Shown here: positions 10,160 through 22,629 of the stretch, piece by piece
How positions within the stretch are numbered: the stretch's first letter is position 1
Layout: each line of letters starts with the position of its first letter
DNA from: Megalobrama amblycephala
Lineage: Eukaryota > Chordata > Actinopteri > Cypriniformes > Xenocyprididae
Length of the DNA: 64,000 nucleotides
NCBI RefSeq assembly: GCF_018812025.1
Contig: NC_063052.1
Span: 20,166,914 to 20,230,913 of the forward strand
Reading direction: 5' to 3'
The notes under the pieces: model-generated
Seen by the model: only the letters and a program-made list of their open reading frames with translations
Told to the model about the DNA's origin: nothing
Databases searched by the model: none
Position numbers and translations under genes: made by a program

Positions 10160-11083
10160 CAGTGGCAAGAAAAAGTATGTGAACCACTTGCAGAATCTGT
10201 GAAAATGTGAATAATTTTAATAAAATAAGAGAGATCATACAAAATTCATGTTATTTTTTGTTTAGTACAGTCCTGAGTAAGATATTTTACATAAAAGATG
10301 TTTACATTTAGTTCACAAGACAAAACAATAGCTGAATTTATTAAAATAACCCCATTCATAAGTATGTGAACCATTGATTCTCAATACTGTGTGTGGTTAC
10401 CTGAATGATCTATGACTGTTTGTTTGTTTTGTGATGGTTGTTCATGAATCTCTTGTTTGTCCTGAGCAGTTAAACTGAGCTCTGTTCTTCAGAAAAGTCC
10501 TCTGGGTCCTGCAGATTCTTCAGTTTTCAAGCATTTTTTGCATATTTGAACCCCCGGCTCTTAATGCATCGTGTTTCCTTCTGGAGCATCAGTGAATGTT
10601 TGAACCTTTTTTAATAGTTGAGTTTGAATCCCTCAATTGTCCTCAGTGTGAAAAGATGGATCTCAAAATCATTCAGTCACTTCTGTAAAGGGTTCAAATA
10701 TGCAAAAAATGTTTGAAAACTGAAGAATCTGCAGGACCTGGAGGATTTTTCTGAAGAACAGAGCTCAGTTTAACTGCTCAGGACAAACAAGAGACTCATG
10801 AACAACAATCACAAAACATAAAAACAGTCATAGATCATTCAGGTAACCCCACACAGTATTAAGAATCAATGGTTCACATACTTGCGAATGGAGCCATTTT
10901 AATAAATTCAGCTATTGTTTTATCTTGTGAACTAAATGCAAACATCGTTTATGTAAAATATCTTACTCAGGACAGTACTAAACAAAAAATAACATGCATT
11001 TTGTCTGATCTCTCTTATTTTATTAAAATTATTCACATTTTCACAGATTCTGCAAGTGGTTCACATACTTTTTCTTGCCACTG
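10160..11083. mobile_element. complete TA-type hairpin element (Tc1/mariner-like, non-autonomous)
   Basis: Begins CAGTGGCAAGAAAAAGTATG and ends with its reverse complement, flanked by TA on both sides (10158-10159 and 11084-11085). Almost the whole 924 bp folds into one hairpin: the block AGCTGAATTTATTAAAATAA at about 10331 recurs reversed near 10890-10915. No transposase frame. The TA duplication indicates a Tc1/mariner-type transposase acting in trans. Confidence 0.88.
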
Positions 11084-11933
11084 TACCATATACATAGTTT
11101 TATTGGATGTACAACCTTCAGTATCAACAGCAAAAGATATGAGGAGGGCTTTTTTTCTCTTAAAAGGTGATAAGCCTATTTCTAATTATTTTGTTGTTTT
11201 GTCAACTTTTTTTTTTTTCCTGGTTGCGCTTTTATTTTACATTACACGCAAATAAAATACACACACTGTCAAGAAAATACTGATTAATGTAACTACATGG
11301 ACTTTAACAAGATCAGACCTTTTGTTTAGAACAAGCACAAACTGACTTGATTCTTATGATTCCATTAGCAGTGTATATTGTTATCTGTGGAAAAGAGATA
11401 AACGAATAGACAATCTGTCCTTAATTGCAATCATACCATGAATTGTGTTTGTCTGTAAGCCATTTTGTGTACGCTATGTGGGAAAAGTCTTCACATTACA
11501 AAGGAAGCACAGAACCCTAATGTGACATATTCAGTATTTTATTTCCAAATTGCTGGCATTGGTGCATTTATGCAGCAATCACAATAGCAATGTACCACAG
11601 AACAAACAACTATAACAAATGTATATAAAATCTGTGTTGTATGCTTGGGCCCATAATTGCTGTTTGCATCTTTTTTTTTTTTTTTTTTTTTTTTTAATGG
11701 AACCAATTCTGCAGTAGTTCTAAATTCCCCCCTCTGTTTGCATAGGGAAATCGTCTTTCCTTAACTTTCCTATTCCTAAACCTCATAAAACTCACTATTG
11801 CATAAGTTTTCCCAACTTTCATACTCACTGAGCCCTAATGAGATGACTTCAGCCTGTAGACATTTTGAATGACTTTGGTCTGGATGAAAGTTAGATCCAT
11901 TTCTCTCTCTCAAACAATGAGTCTAGCATCAAT

Positions 11934-11936
<3 letters not shown>

Positions 11937-11994
<58 letters not shown>
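11937..11994. repeat. (TC)n microsatellite
   Basis: About 29 uninterrupted TC units, 290 bp before the first visible PTPRU exon. Confidence 0.97.
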
Positions 11995-11999
<5 letters not shown>

Positions 12000-12281
12000 T
12001 TTATTGCAATCTGCACTATTTTCTTCCATAACATGTGATGGTAAAGAAGATAAATCATCTGTTGTGCCCTCTACTGCTGCACTCATATATGAGATGGGTC
12101 TGTGGGGTTCTAGAACATCAAACTGTCTTTCTAACCTCTGTTTCATCCCCTCTAGTCTGTAGAGATGTCGTTTTTGCCTCCACCTGTTGCATCTCGAACT
12201 TCATCTAGGCTGTGGCTGATACTCTGTGTTTAGTAAGACGGATCTGACCGTACTCTGATTGTTTTCTTTCTTTTCCTGCAG

Positions 12282-12391
12282 TCCCAGGAGGAATTGCACC
12301 TGAATCTTTAACCTTCACCCCATTGGATGATATGATCTTTCTGAAGTGGGAGGAGCCTTTGGAGCCCAATGGTCTGATCACACAGTATGAG
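12282..12391 (+). CDS. ptpru: ptpru exon: first half of FN3-3
   Basis: Acceptor TTTTCCTGCAG, donor GAG|GTAGTG. 110 nt: two bases finish a codon (Val), then 36 codons reading [14 protein letters not shown]...ITQYE, the A to C strands of a fibronectin III domain with its buried Trp in LKWEEP. Ends in phase 0. This is the first recognisable exon; the preceding one must lie before the window or beyond the inserted elements. Confidence 0.93.
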
Positions 12392-13479
12392 GTAGTGTAT
12401 CATTTAGAAAGCATTGTAAAAGAAAACATCTATTTTAAAATTAGACTAAGTAATAATTAACAAAATTGTGTCAGGTTGTAGATAAAATGTAAAACTAAAT
12501 AATTGTTATTATAACCCGGCGTATATCAAACTAATATTTAGCCTTTACATTGCATCTGAGGTGACATTTGTACAATGAAATAATTGCATTTACATATTAA
12601 ATGCAATACAGAGGCAGCTCAAATATATTTATTTATATCATCAAAACTTACCCTTTATTACCCTTGTGAAAAATTAGCATATTTTTAAAAAGAGTACTTT
12701 TTACAGAATATTATGCAGAATTATGTTCAAATTGAAGGTGGCACAAGCTTCATTTACTCTGCAGGATAAAGATTCTTTCAGGGGAATGGGTAACTATTCA
12801 GCAGCCTGGTCTCATTGTTTATACGTTTATATGTAACGTACAAGGACAAAACTTTTTTTTTTTTTTTCGTACGTATGGATAGATGCTGAAATATGCAATA
12901 TGGTCATATTGTTGTTATGTTTTTATAGATGTAAGATCTATAGATAGAACCACACTTTATGTACAAATGCATACAAATTCTCATGTGATCACATTGGTTT
13001 CACCAACAGGAGCGCGATCCATTTCCTCGTTTGTTTCGTTCAGGGATTGTTTTTATCCCTCATACTCTCTCCAAGTCAGAGAGTCATTAGTGTGTGTAAA
13101 CTCTCTCCACCCTTCACAGAGTCTAGGTGTTCTTATTCTAATCATGTTGTAGTTCATTCTCCAGGCTTCAATTAGTCAAGGAACAAACATAATTGCTTTT
13201 TTGCCTTTCAGAGACTGTCGGATAGGGCAATTGTGTTTAAGTGCTTTAATCTGGTAATATTTCACTGCTTCGGCCCACTTCAATTACCTCAGCTGTCAGC
13301 ATATACACATGTAAGCTTCTGCTTACACTCAACGCTCGTTTGGGAGTGACATGTGTAGCTTTATGTTCACCATGCTATTAGTTGATGGACAGTTTATGAA
13401 TTTGGAAATGATTTCTCAGTGGTTGATTTGCTGCACCAGCATTTTAATAAAGTAGTTGCAAAATAGAGCATATCATTTC
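12392..13479. other. intron, first part
   Basis: No genes. Poly-T at 12852-12867; otherwise unremarkable AT-rich sequence. Confidence 0.5.
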
Positions 13480-15042
13480 TTAAAGTGCCCCTATTATGGA
13501 TTTTTGAAAAATACCTTTCATGTAGTGTGTAACATTCTAGGTGAATGAAAACATCCCGCAAAGTTTTAAATCTGAAAGTGCACCGTATATGAAGTTATTG
13601 TATCTCAAAAGTAAGAGTCGACTCTGAGACAATTAAACGAGTTGTTTGTAAAACGAATCCCAATCCGTTTCTTTGTGACATCACAACGAAACATTAACAT
13701 ATTGCCCGCCCACTTATTGCTCGTGCAGACCCAGGGAAAATCTATTTTTTCAACAATACCACAGCAATACATACTTTTGTTGTGTTCCCGTCATTTTACT
13801 GACAACTGCTTCTCAAACCTCTGGGAGTTTAACGCAGGATTCACAAAACGCTTGGTCTTAAAATATGGATCAATGCCCAGTTTATTTGGACCTACTTGCT
13901 CCTCTGAATCTCAATCTGTAAGTATGATTAATAATTGATGTTTATATTTTCTAGCGATTGTTCAAAATTCTAAGTTTTATATGTTATGTTCTATAACATA
14001 CACCCTAGTCTGTATGTCTCCTGCTAACGGGCTAGTTCTGCTATTCAGATGTGGGTCCAATATTGTCTAAAAATGTGTCAATTAATGCAGCTTGTCTGTC
14101 TTATTACTTGGAGTAATGGTCAAGGATGGAGCACGACTTTTGTTTACAAAGTGTAATACATTATCAGCTATTCACGTTTGTGCTCGGCTAACGTGGGAGT
14201 TTACAACATAGTTGTGGGCCCAGTTCGCTTACATAACGTTAAAACAAACTGTTTTCTTCCTCTACGTTTTTATTATTAAAATAGAGTGTAATGGGATGTT
14301 AAGATGCTAGTTCGTGCTAGTTAGTTGAAGTATTATTTCTTGAAGTATTGAAGTATTATCTCTTAACACCCATTGTAATGGTATAGCCATTTTTTTTTTA
14401 CTTTGTTAATAGTTATGACGGAAAAGTCTGTGTACACATCTGGCCTAAATGTTTATCTTATGTTAGAAGTTTTCAGCTTTGCTTGGCATTCTGATTCAGT
14501 TCCCACAGGTGTACCTACATAAAGTATAACAGTGACACTGCTATCACTTCTTATAAATAACACAAACTATGGTGACACTTACCATGTAGAAACGTTGTAC
14601 TCCAATCGTGATTGCGAATTGGTTTCTGGTTGAGCGACTACTTCAGACGTTCCATCGTCGGACTCGGGCTCGAATTGATATGGTAAAATCAACGCTATCT
14701 TTTTTGTCTATACATTGTATACAATGTCTTGTGAATTTATAGCTGTCATTCAGTTATGGCAATGGACCAATCACAAAGGATTGGGTAGACCAATCACAAA
14801 GGATTGGGCCATGTGACCAATCAGAGCAATGTAGGCTCATGGAAAGGAGGGGTTTAGAGAGACTGATTCTTTGAACTGCTTCTAATGAATCATTTACAAA
14901 TAATAGAGAACTGAGGTAAAATTAGATGTGTATTATGAGAAAACAAAAGAGTTTTTTGATCTTGCATGTATGTAAATCTGTTGTAGGAGACTCCCAAAAC
15001 AATAGTAGGAAGCTTTAAAAAGGCATAATAGGGGCACTTTAA
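13480..15042. mobile_element. TTAA-flanked element with AGTGCCCCTATTATG ends
   Basis: Begins TTAAAGTGCCCCTATTATGG and ends CATAATAGGGGCACTTTAA, so 15-bp inverted ends lie between TTAA duplications (13480-13483 and 15039-15042). The 1.5-kb interior has no transposase frame, but carries a short tandem duplication near 14762-14800 (two copies of CCAATCACAAAGGATTGGG). The TTAA target suggests a piggyBac- or Kolobok-type mobiliser. Confidence 0.78.
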
Positions 15043-16383
15043 ACTGAAGGATCTTGTGAAGTTTCTCTGTTATTCATTTAACACTTCAAAGTAGTTGTTT
15101 TCAATTCTTTGATGTGTAATATATGTCTAATGTAACCACAGTACTCCGTATCTTTGCCCTGAAGTACCTAGAAAGGGTAAACATTTTTCAAGCTTTCTTG
15201 TGAATACTTTTGCAATATTTTTTGCATTAATTAAGCAACATAAATGAGTCACAATTTGTAGGTGGCTCCTCCAACTTTAAAGTTAATGTTATAAGAGTAT
15301 TCCAAAGTGAGGGCGGTAGTGGAGTAGTTTCAACAGGTTTTTCAAACAGTTTGTAATGAAGACCATAATTTCAAATCTGAGGTGTGACTGAATAGTGCTA
15401 AAATATGGGTGTTTCATGCATATTTTTATGCAAAAAAAAATTCCCCAATGTGTATATACAAAATGTTTCTTTAAGACTTGCAGAGATAGAATTTGCTAAG
15501 TCTCGTGCTTGTGTAAACATTAGTCATTTCATATAACCTTTGAAAGTCTCCCATCTAGTCAAAGATTTTAGTTTAAATACCTGTTCATGTTTTTTTCAAG
15601 GGATTGAGGGATTTTAGATGGTGTAGACAAAACATGTAATGTAAATGTCAACACTGTGTGCTATGACTACAATGGATCAATATCAGAAACAATGGACATA
15701 AATGCATAATCTTTACAGAGCTGAATTGTTGTTTTAAAACTTTTAATGAGAGGATAGATCTAGTTGCGGGTCTATTACAGTTAAAATGTCCTCACATTAT
15801 TACAATATTTCACCATATAATGGAGACAGAGTTAGAAACTGGTTATTCTTTGAACCATTGCCATTAGGACCACATGAGTTTACCAAAATCATTTCTTGAC
15901 TCAATTGGAAACTCTGGATGAAAACGTATCTGCCTGCTGAGTTTCTTTTTATATGAAATATACTAAATGGTATATACACCATGAGTCCTCTTGCATGAAA
16001 GAAAATGGAGCAGCAAGTTCTCACTGCGGGGGTAAATGAGTATAGAAATATTATGTCTGAATGTACAAAGATGTTTAGGTCTTGAAATGACCTGCTTTAA
16101 CTTGATGAGTTTCCTCATATCCTCTACATTCCATGAATGCTACCATTTTGTTTTATTGACTACAAATTCCTTATATGAAACAATCTCTGAAGCTTAAGGT
16201 ATGCTTTAAAATAAAAGACAATGTAAAGAAAGAGTACTGGTTTTGCTGTAGATCATGTGAAGCATACAGAAGTAGCTGAAGTCAGAGTATGAGACTGCAT
16301 CACAGGGATTCATCAACACTGTTCCTCCACCATAAGGTATTACATCATTTCCTCTGGGCTCACTCTTTGTTTTTGATTTTTAG
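15043..16383. other. intron, remainder
   Basis: AT-rich, with no coding or clearly bounded repeat seen. Confidence 0.5.
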
Positions 16384-16585
16384 ATCAGCTACCAGAGCAT
16401 CGAATCGTCAGATCCCAGCATCAATGTTCCTGGCCCACGCCGCACTGTATCCAAACTAAAGAACGAGACATATCACATGTTCTCCGGGCTTCACCCTGGT
16501 ACCACATACCTGGTGTCTGTTCGCGCCCGCACCGCTAAGGGCTTTGGGCAGACCGCCCTAACTGAAATCACCACCAATATCTCAG
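16384..16585 (+). CDS. ptpru: ptpru exon: second half of FN3-3
   Basis: Acceptor TTTTTAG|ATC, donor TCAG|GTGAGG. 202 nt, phase 0 to phase 1. Encodes [11 protein letters not shown], then [20 protein letters not shown] and the closing strand up to TEITTNIS. The L-x-P-G-T-x-Y turn is the FN3 signature. Potential N-glycosylation sites are NET in KNETYH and NIS at the end, both shared with human PTPRU as I recall it. Confidence 0.96.
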
Positions 16586-16844
16586 GTGAGGAAAAATACT
16601 TTGTCACAAGGAATAATCTGGGATATGAGCCATGTCAGAAAACCTACAACTTTCAGCTGTGTCTCTCTGCATCTGAAGTACTTACCCACATGGAAAAAAC
16701 CTATATAAACATATGTGTTTCAATATAGGTTTTGATATAGGTTTTTAATATATGTGACATATATAAAATTAGCCATTTTCCTATATTATATGTACATATA
16801 TGTACATATATATACACACATATATGTACACATACAGTACAGTC

Positions 16845-17215
16845 CAAAAGTTTGGAACCACTAAGATTTTTAATGTTTTTAAAAGAAGTTTCGTCTGCTC
16901 ACCAAGGCTACATTTATTTAATTAAAAATACAGTAAAAACGGTAATATCGTGAAATATTATTACAATTTAAAATAACCGTTTTCTATTTGAATATATTTC
17001 ACAAAGTAATTTATTCCTGTGATGGCAAAGCTGAATTTTCAGCATCATTACTCCAGTCTTCAGTGTCACATGATCCTTCAGAAATCATTCTGATATGCTG
17101 ATCTTTTCTTCTTTTTCACCAATTAAATTACAGACTTGTGGTGAAAGTTCTTGGCTTTGCATTTGGTAGCTCAATAAACTGATAATTACAGAGAAACTGA
17201 TTAGTTTCAACTCCT
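16845..17215. repeat. interspersed repeat, cyprinid type
   Basis: Starts ACAGTCCAAAAGTTTGGAAC and continues through the very common block around CAGTGTCACATGATCCTTCA. Further copies or fragments lie at 33755-33840, 40020-40275, 45485-45570, 47690-47832 and 59690-61120. Probably a non-autonomous DNA element; class not certain. Confidence 0.7.
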
Positions 17216-18861
17216 TTGGTAGTTGTGACCAAACAATGAGTATTATTTGGACAATCCTATCCTAAGATATAGTTCACTCAAAAATCATTTACTCATGTCA
17301 TTCCAAACATCTTGGAGCTGCTAATTTATTACCATAGGCTATCAAGCTCCAAAAGGACAAAAAAGTACCATTAAGACAAGACGCAACAGGCAAAAAATAA
17401 TAATTCTTTCATGCACTGGTCAATTTTGAGATTTTGGGCTATTTTGTTTCAGACTAGTGGAAAGAAAATATCTAAAAGACATTTAAGTGTTTATTATATA
17501 CAAATTTCATTTACAATACATATCTTTAAAGCTGTTTTCTCATGCAGAAATCTCCAATCAGTAGCACTTAAAATACATTAAACTTTCTAATTTGATCCTT
17601 AATCTATATTTTTACAAAGGAGTTTGTGTAGCATTTTATTCCATGTGTGTCTCGCTGTTGACAGCATTTTCTGATTTATGGGATGATGAAAAGAGATAAT
17701 TTAACTCTGATATGTCAACAAAATTAAATAATTTTGAACATGACTTAATCCAATTTCCAATTTCAGTTCTGGAAATGTAATTAGATAATGCTGCCTTTAC
17801 ATATTTACACATAACATTTTTAGAAAAAAGTATTATTACAAAACAACTGCCTTAGTGTACCATGATTAAATCAGCTGGGAAAGTATAGCGAGATCCATTA
17901 GTTAAAATTGTATCCCTATTCACCTGTGGTGATCACACAAACTCAGATATTGTATATTCCGAGTCTTCTGAAGTCATACAATAGCTTCCCTGCTTTGTGT
18001 CAAATAGGTTTGAGGCTATATAATTTTTGCATGAACTGCTCCTTTAAATATCCTCACACACACAATAACCTGGCTGTTGGCATGAACAAAACTTTTCTTA
18101 TTTGTGTGTGTTTCCTTTGAGGTTTGTTCCAATAAACATGTCAATCGCAACATCCCACAGCCCTCTTATGAAACAGATCTAACACTAGCACTGTGATGGC
18201 GGCTCTCATTTTTTGTACTCTAAAATTTCTGCTTGTTTTGGTATGCTGAAGGCTGAGACATTGACCCGTTTCCCTGTACTAGCACACTAATTGACTTCCA
18301 ATAATAAGCGGGAATGGGAGCAGGAGGTCTGTTCTGTGCTTACCCCTCAAGAGACTTTATAAAGGACTGTGAATCGCTCTCATCCGCCTCTATTACTGTG
18401 TTTCATAGCCCTTGTGTGGTGCGCTCTGTCTGGGGTGTTTTTTTTTTTTTTTTTGTGGAGCAAGGGATTTAAGTCAGTGGAAAACCTAATTTGAAAGATT
18501 TTTGTGTGTTTGAGTTGTTGGATGTGTGGGAGTTTTTTTGTTTGTTTTGTTTTAAGAAAATAGATAAAAAATGAAACTTCTGTTATAATTTACTCACCCT
18601 TATGTGTAATACTAAATCTGTATTTTAAGTATTTTTTTACTGATAATCTTCCCCTCTAGTGAGCTGTTAACTGAGAAACACTGCAACCAAATCATAGTCA
18701 AATCATTCGGTGGAATTTGCGGACCAGCACAAAATAATGATTTGTTCACTGGTCCAGATCTCAAGTCACTCAGGCAGCATTTATTCTGGCACAAAATAAA
18801 TGATTTCTTACTCACATCTGACACAGATCAGATACTGTTTGCTCTTTCTTTCGCCTCATAG
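17216..18861. other. intron
   Basis: Short fragments at 17271-17310 and 18570-18605 resemble the end of the TTAA hairpin family (TTCACTCAAAAATCATTTAC). Poly-T at 18438-18454. No gene. Confidence 0.5.
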
Positions 18862-18964
18862 CGCCTGCATTTGATTATGAAGACGTCCCCTCTCCACTGA
18901 GTGAATCTGAGAGCACCATAACAGTCCTGCTGCGTCCAGCCTTGGGGAGAGGAGCACCTGTTAG
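18862..18964 (+). CDS. ptpru: ptpru exon: start of FN3-4
   Basis: Acceptor CCTCATAG|CG, donor GTTAG|GTAATA. 103 nt, phase 1 to phase 2. Encodes [18 protein letters not shown] then [16 protein letters not shown], the first strands of the membrane-proximal FN3 domain. A poly-T tract of about 36 bases starts 30 bp after the donor. Confidence 0.94.
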
Positions 18965-18994
18965 GTAATAAACCCAATATAAACTAACAAATGT

Positions 18995-19031
<37 letters not shown>

Positions 19032-19447
19032 AAAAATATATATTTGAAGTTGACAAATATAGACTTCAAATATATATTGACTACAAGTATATAGACTTGT
19101 TTAATGACAATAATCCAGATGTCCAGACAGAATAGCTGACAAATGCACACCCACATCATGGTGTAGCTACTCAACAGTTGAATTCTGCGCTAAATTGCAC
19201 AGAAACTAAACTATTTTTTTATGGCAAGCTAAATTGCTTTCTGTAGTTTTTTGCTTGGCTTTGAATTTTTTAAATCATGTAGCAAATATACTGTTGTATA
19301 AGCATTTTACACTGTGGCTATTTTTGTTTTATTTAGCTGTTGTTTCATTAAGCACATGAGGCCATGATTTTATCAATGTCTGCAAATACAGTATGGTACA
19401 GTCCAGTATAGTTCAGTGTTTGAAGACCGTTATATCTTCCTGTATAG
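18965..19447. other. short intron
   Basis: 483 bp with a long poly-T run (18993-19028). Nothing else. Confidence 0.6.
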
Positions 19448-19745
19448 CACGTATCATGTGGTTGTGGTAGAGGAGGACAGCTCCAGACAGGTGAGGCGGA
19501 GGGAGTTGGGTCACATGGAGTGTTTCCCTGCTCCTTCCTCCCATGGGGAGACTCTAGGGGGAGGAGGAGGGGCAAGTGGTGCACCGCCTCATTACTACAC
19601 CGCTGAACTCCCACCCAGCAGCTTGCCCGAGGCAACGCCCTTCACTGTGGGGGACAACCACACCTACAACGGCTATTGGAACACACCTCTTGACCCCAGC
19701 AAGAATTATCTCATCTACTTCCAGGCCTCCAGTAACTTCAGAGGG
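19448..19745 (+). CDS. ptpru: ptpru exon: body of FN3-4 with basic cleavage site
   Basis: Acceptor CCTGTATAG|C, donor AGAGGG|GTGAGT. 298 nt, phase 2 to phase 0. Encodes YHVVVVEED, then [17 protein letters not shown], a glycine-rich stretch (LGGGGGASG), and [41 protein letters not shown]. The RQVRRR cluster sits where R2B receptors are cut by furin-like convertases (human PTPRU has a similar Arg cluster). NHT is a possible N-glycosylation site. The glycine run, encoded by a GGA-rich stretch at 19555-19573, has no counterpart in the human protein as I remember it. The exon is unusually GC-rich for this window. Confidence 0.95.
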
Positions 19746-20109
19746 GTGAGTGATCCCATCTGTCGAATAAATGCTCATAAGGAACTTATGTATGTATGTA
19801 TGAGCAATTGGGAGAAACACTTTGGAGAAGCTGGTTTATTCCAAATATCCTGTCATGAAGAGGCAGTGTCTCTTAAGTGTTTCTCCCAATTGCTGAATAT
19901 TACATTGTTGACCATCCCATCAGATCTTAGCATATGTATTAGCAATCAAAAACGTTTTGTTCGAACTTTTAAGAGTAATCTATGTTGGATCTACAAAAGA
20001 ATCAAAGGTATTCACAATAATAAGCTTCTGATCCCTTTGAAAATATGTTTATTTCAGGATTGCTTACTCATAAAATGTAGTCTAATCTAAGACACAGTCT
20101 GACTTAATT
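19746..20109. other. intron start
   Basis: The reading frame of the previous exon stays open for some distance past the donor, but the residues lose all similarity to the family. A 35-bp inverted pair flanks 19800-19895 (GAGCAATTGGGAGAAACACT and its complement near 19880). Confidence 0.4.
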
Positions 20110-20630
20110 GATAGCACACAAACAGTTGTACTTATCAGAATTTTATTGAAGACACTGAGTGATCATTGATAGGGCAGGCTGGAAAAAAATATGTTAACCT
20201 CTGTGTTGCAACTAAAAGCTATTTGGAGTCAATTAGGGAGATTAGGGGGAAGTGTGGGTTGCCCAGGTGCCCTGTCCTATAAAGGCACACAATACCTGGT
20301 ACTGACAAATCTGTTCTTCTCAAGAATGTCAATGTGAACCATGCCTCGATCCCAAAAGCTTTCACGGGACGTTAAAACACATTACAGAGATGCACAAAGC
20401 TATAAAAGGCTCAATAATCAATGCTAAAGACAATTTACAATAAGATATTCGGGCTTAAGATAGTCTTATTGTGAATTTGTGAATACAAATGTAGAAAATT
20501 CTGGACTGGTGGTACTCTCCCCTGGAGCAGGCATCCGAAAATCAGAACACGACAGACAATCCTGGAAGAGAGAAAGAACCCAAGGACAACAGTAGATGAC
20601 CTTCAGAAATCTTTACAAACAGAATACAAT
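20110..20630 (+). pseudogene. Tc1-like transposase, 5' remnant
   Basis: The leader (GTTGCCCAGGTGCCCTGTCC and onward) and the start ATGCCTCGATCCCAAAAGCT at 20341 match Tc1-like elements of fish. The first residues MPRSQKLSRDV correspond to the transposase paired-type DNA-binding region. A second stretch, 20505-20620 (GGTGGTACTCTCCCCTGGAG and beyond), matches the later part of that region. The frame is broken and the catalytic DDE domain is absent. Confidence 0.7.
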
Positions 20631-20639
20631 TAAATGAAA

Positions 20640-21140
20640 ACATTAAACACACATATCTGAGCCACTGAACAGTTCTAAGAACGGTAAGGAACGGTTCTAG
20701 TTATGTTTTCAATTGAGCTTAGAATGGCATGGCACAATTACAACACGATTACCGTTCTCAGCCCGGAATTCTCAGCACGGTTGGCCAGCTGTGCTGAACT
20801 GTGCTGCTAGAATGCATGTAGTGACGTCGCAACTCAGAACTGGTCACTTGTCTGTTGCCTGGCTACCAATTTCTCTGTAGCTAGCTAAGCATGAAATTTG
20901 AGAGACGCAAACATAAATTAATAATAAAAATAAAATATCTGATCATCTTCCATAAAGCGGTTGCTATTTACATCTTATACCATCAGTAAACTGTACATTC
21001 TAATCATGATTAGGTTGAAATGCAGGAATCTTATATACAGAAGTCCTCCAAGCTGTATAACACCTGGTTCATTCTGAGACTCTTGCGTATTATCACATAT
21101 CAACTTTTCCCAGCACTGCTGTCACCACTGTTGGTGTCAC
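20640..21140. other. intron, possible DNA-transposon flank
   Basis: Contains paired GTTCTAAGAACGG and AACGGTTCTAG blocks near 20675-20700 and a GTGACGTCGC-type stretch near 20821, features common in fish Harbinger-like and hAT elements. No ends could be matched. Confidence 0.35.
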
Positions 21141-21825
21141 TTAAATAAATAACTTGATAACTTGACTAAATATGACTACCTTGGTTCTATACTTGACCCC
21201 AGAGGCATCTTCTTTGCTCCTTGCCATGGATGTAGCAGCTTCAGCCACCAGAAAATTGCTTTTGTTGACATTTTCAAGTTGCTTCGCTTGCATTCCCACA
21301 AGAAGAAGATACCAATTTCCTATGAATCCATTACAAAAAAAGTCTATCAATGGCTGATCATTTATCAGCTTGTTCAGCAGTGCAAACAATGCACCTTTTT
21401 CAGTTCTATTACAGCTAATAACATGAAAAGTCTTTGACAAGATGTTGACCTTTTGACAAGATCCATTTGATCTGATTCATGTATGTCTCATACCCTTTTG
21501 GCCATGGCCAGTTCATTCTGTGGGTAAGAAAAAGGCAGAGCTATGTCACTCAGTTCATTTCGAAATAGCTTTAACAGTTGAATGGGTCATCTTCTCTTTC
21601 TTCTTTAGTGTGCTTTCAGAACAGGTCTTATTCAGGTTTATTTGGCTGTTGAACTCTTTGCAAGGCAACATATAACATCTTCAGTTCATCAGCTCTTTGA
21701 GACCAAAGTGATTGTTCTTTCCTTGTATTCTCATCAGATCATTTTTCATTTGATTTTCTCATTTGAGACATTATCTCAGACATCTCACCTCTCGTGGAAG
21801 ATCCAGGAGTCTCCTGCATATTGAA
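21141..21825 (-). pseudogene. decayed coding region of unknown origin, probably transposon-derived
   Basis: On the minus strand a 99-residue open stretch (21141-21440) is preceded by others in shifted frames: one with repeated EMSEIMSQMRKSNEK-like charged helical residues near 21760-21790, and another ending in NELAMAKRV and a stop near 21500. Composition and charged helices suggest a once-functional DNA-binding or accessory protein such as those of Harbinger-type elements, but no motif is decisive. Confidence 0.35.
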
Positions 21826-22312
21826 CACAATACAATACAATACTGGAAATCAAGCGAGTGATATAGAAGCCATGTTTCCATCTGGAATTAAGATGTGTGG
21901 TCAACTGAGACGTCTGGCTGTTTCCACTTGAGAATAAGAAGTTGTAGGGAAAACACCCTAGGAAGTAAAATTAGCTCAAATGAAATATTTATAGGGAATT
22001 ATAAAGAGTTGTTTAGATTACGACCGAGCAACTGATTCGTCCAGCGTTCATTTGCTCGAGCCGTAATAAGCTCTTGTAACGGATATAAATATCCAACAAT
22101 CGTGAAAACACTGATTAGAGCATGGTAACTAAATCGATAGTTTAAGACATTAAATTTTAGAATCACATAATACAAGACACTTTCTTTTTGAGATCTGCAA
22201 GAGATTTTATTTATTCTAACACAAACTAATCTAACACAAACACACGCACATACACACACACATACATTCATACGCGTTGCAGTAAGAAGGAAATGAGAGA
22301 GAAAAGAGTTTT

Positions 22313-22315
<3 letters not shown>

Positions 22316-22365
<50 letters not shown>
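22316..22365. repeat. (GA)n microsatellite
   Basis: About 25 GA units. A degenerate CA-rich tract lies just upstream (22231-22270). Confidence 0.95.
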
Positions 22366-22368
<3 letters not shown>

Positions 22369-22573
22369 TATGATTAACAGAATTCCTATCAATGCATTTC
22401 AAAGACCCGAATGAACCATGAATCATTAATTTAAATGCACCAGTTCAGTTTTCATCTGGAGGTACTTGCTTGCGTTGACTTAAAAGTGAATTTCCCTCGT
22501 CGTGCAGAGAAGGGTTTCCCAAGTCGATGATTGGTCCAGGTCAGGTCCGTGTGGAACAATGAAAGGAAGCTTA

Positions 22574-22629
22574 CGAAACTTACGAAACGAAACTTAGGAC
22601 ACGAAACTTACGAAACGAAACTTAGGACA
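22574..22629. repeat. 28-bp tandem duplication
   Basis: Two perfect adjacent copies of a 28-base unit starting CGAAACTTACGAAACGAAAC (22574-22601 and 22602-22629), with a further partial copy just upstream (ACTTACGAAAC). Confidence 0.9.

Noticed and set aside
19416..20090. A single 224-codon gene
   Set aside because: It is the PTPRU exon 19448-19745 with intron sequence read through on both sides. Family similarity stops exactly at the GTGAGT donor.
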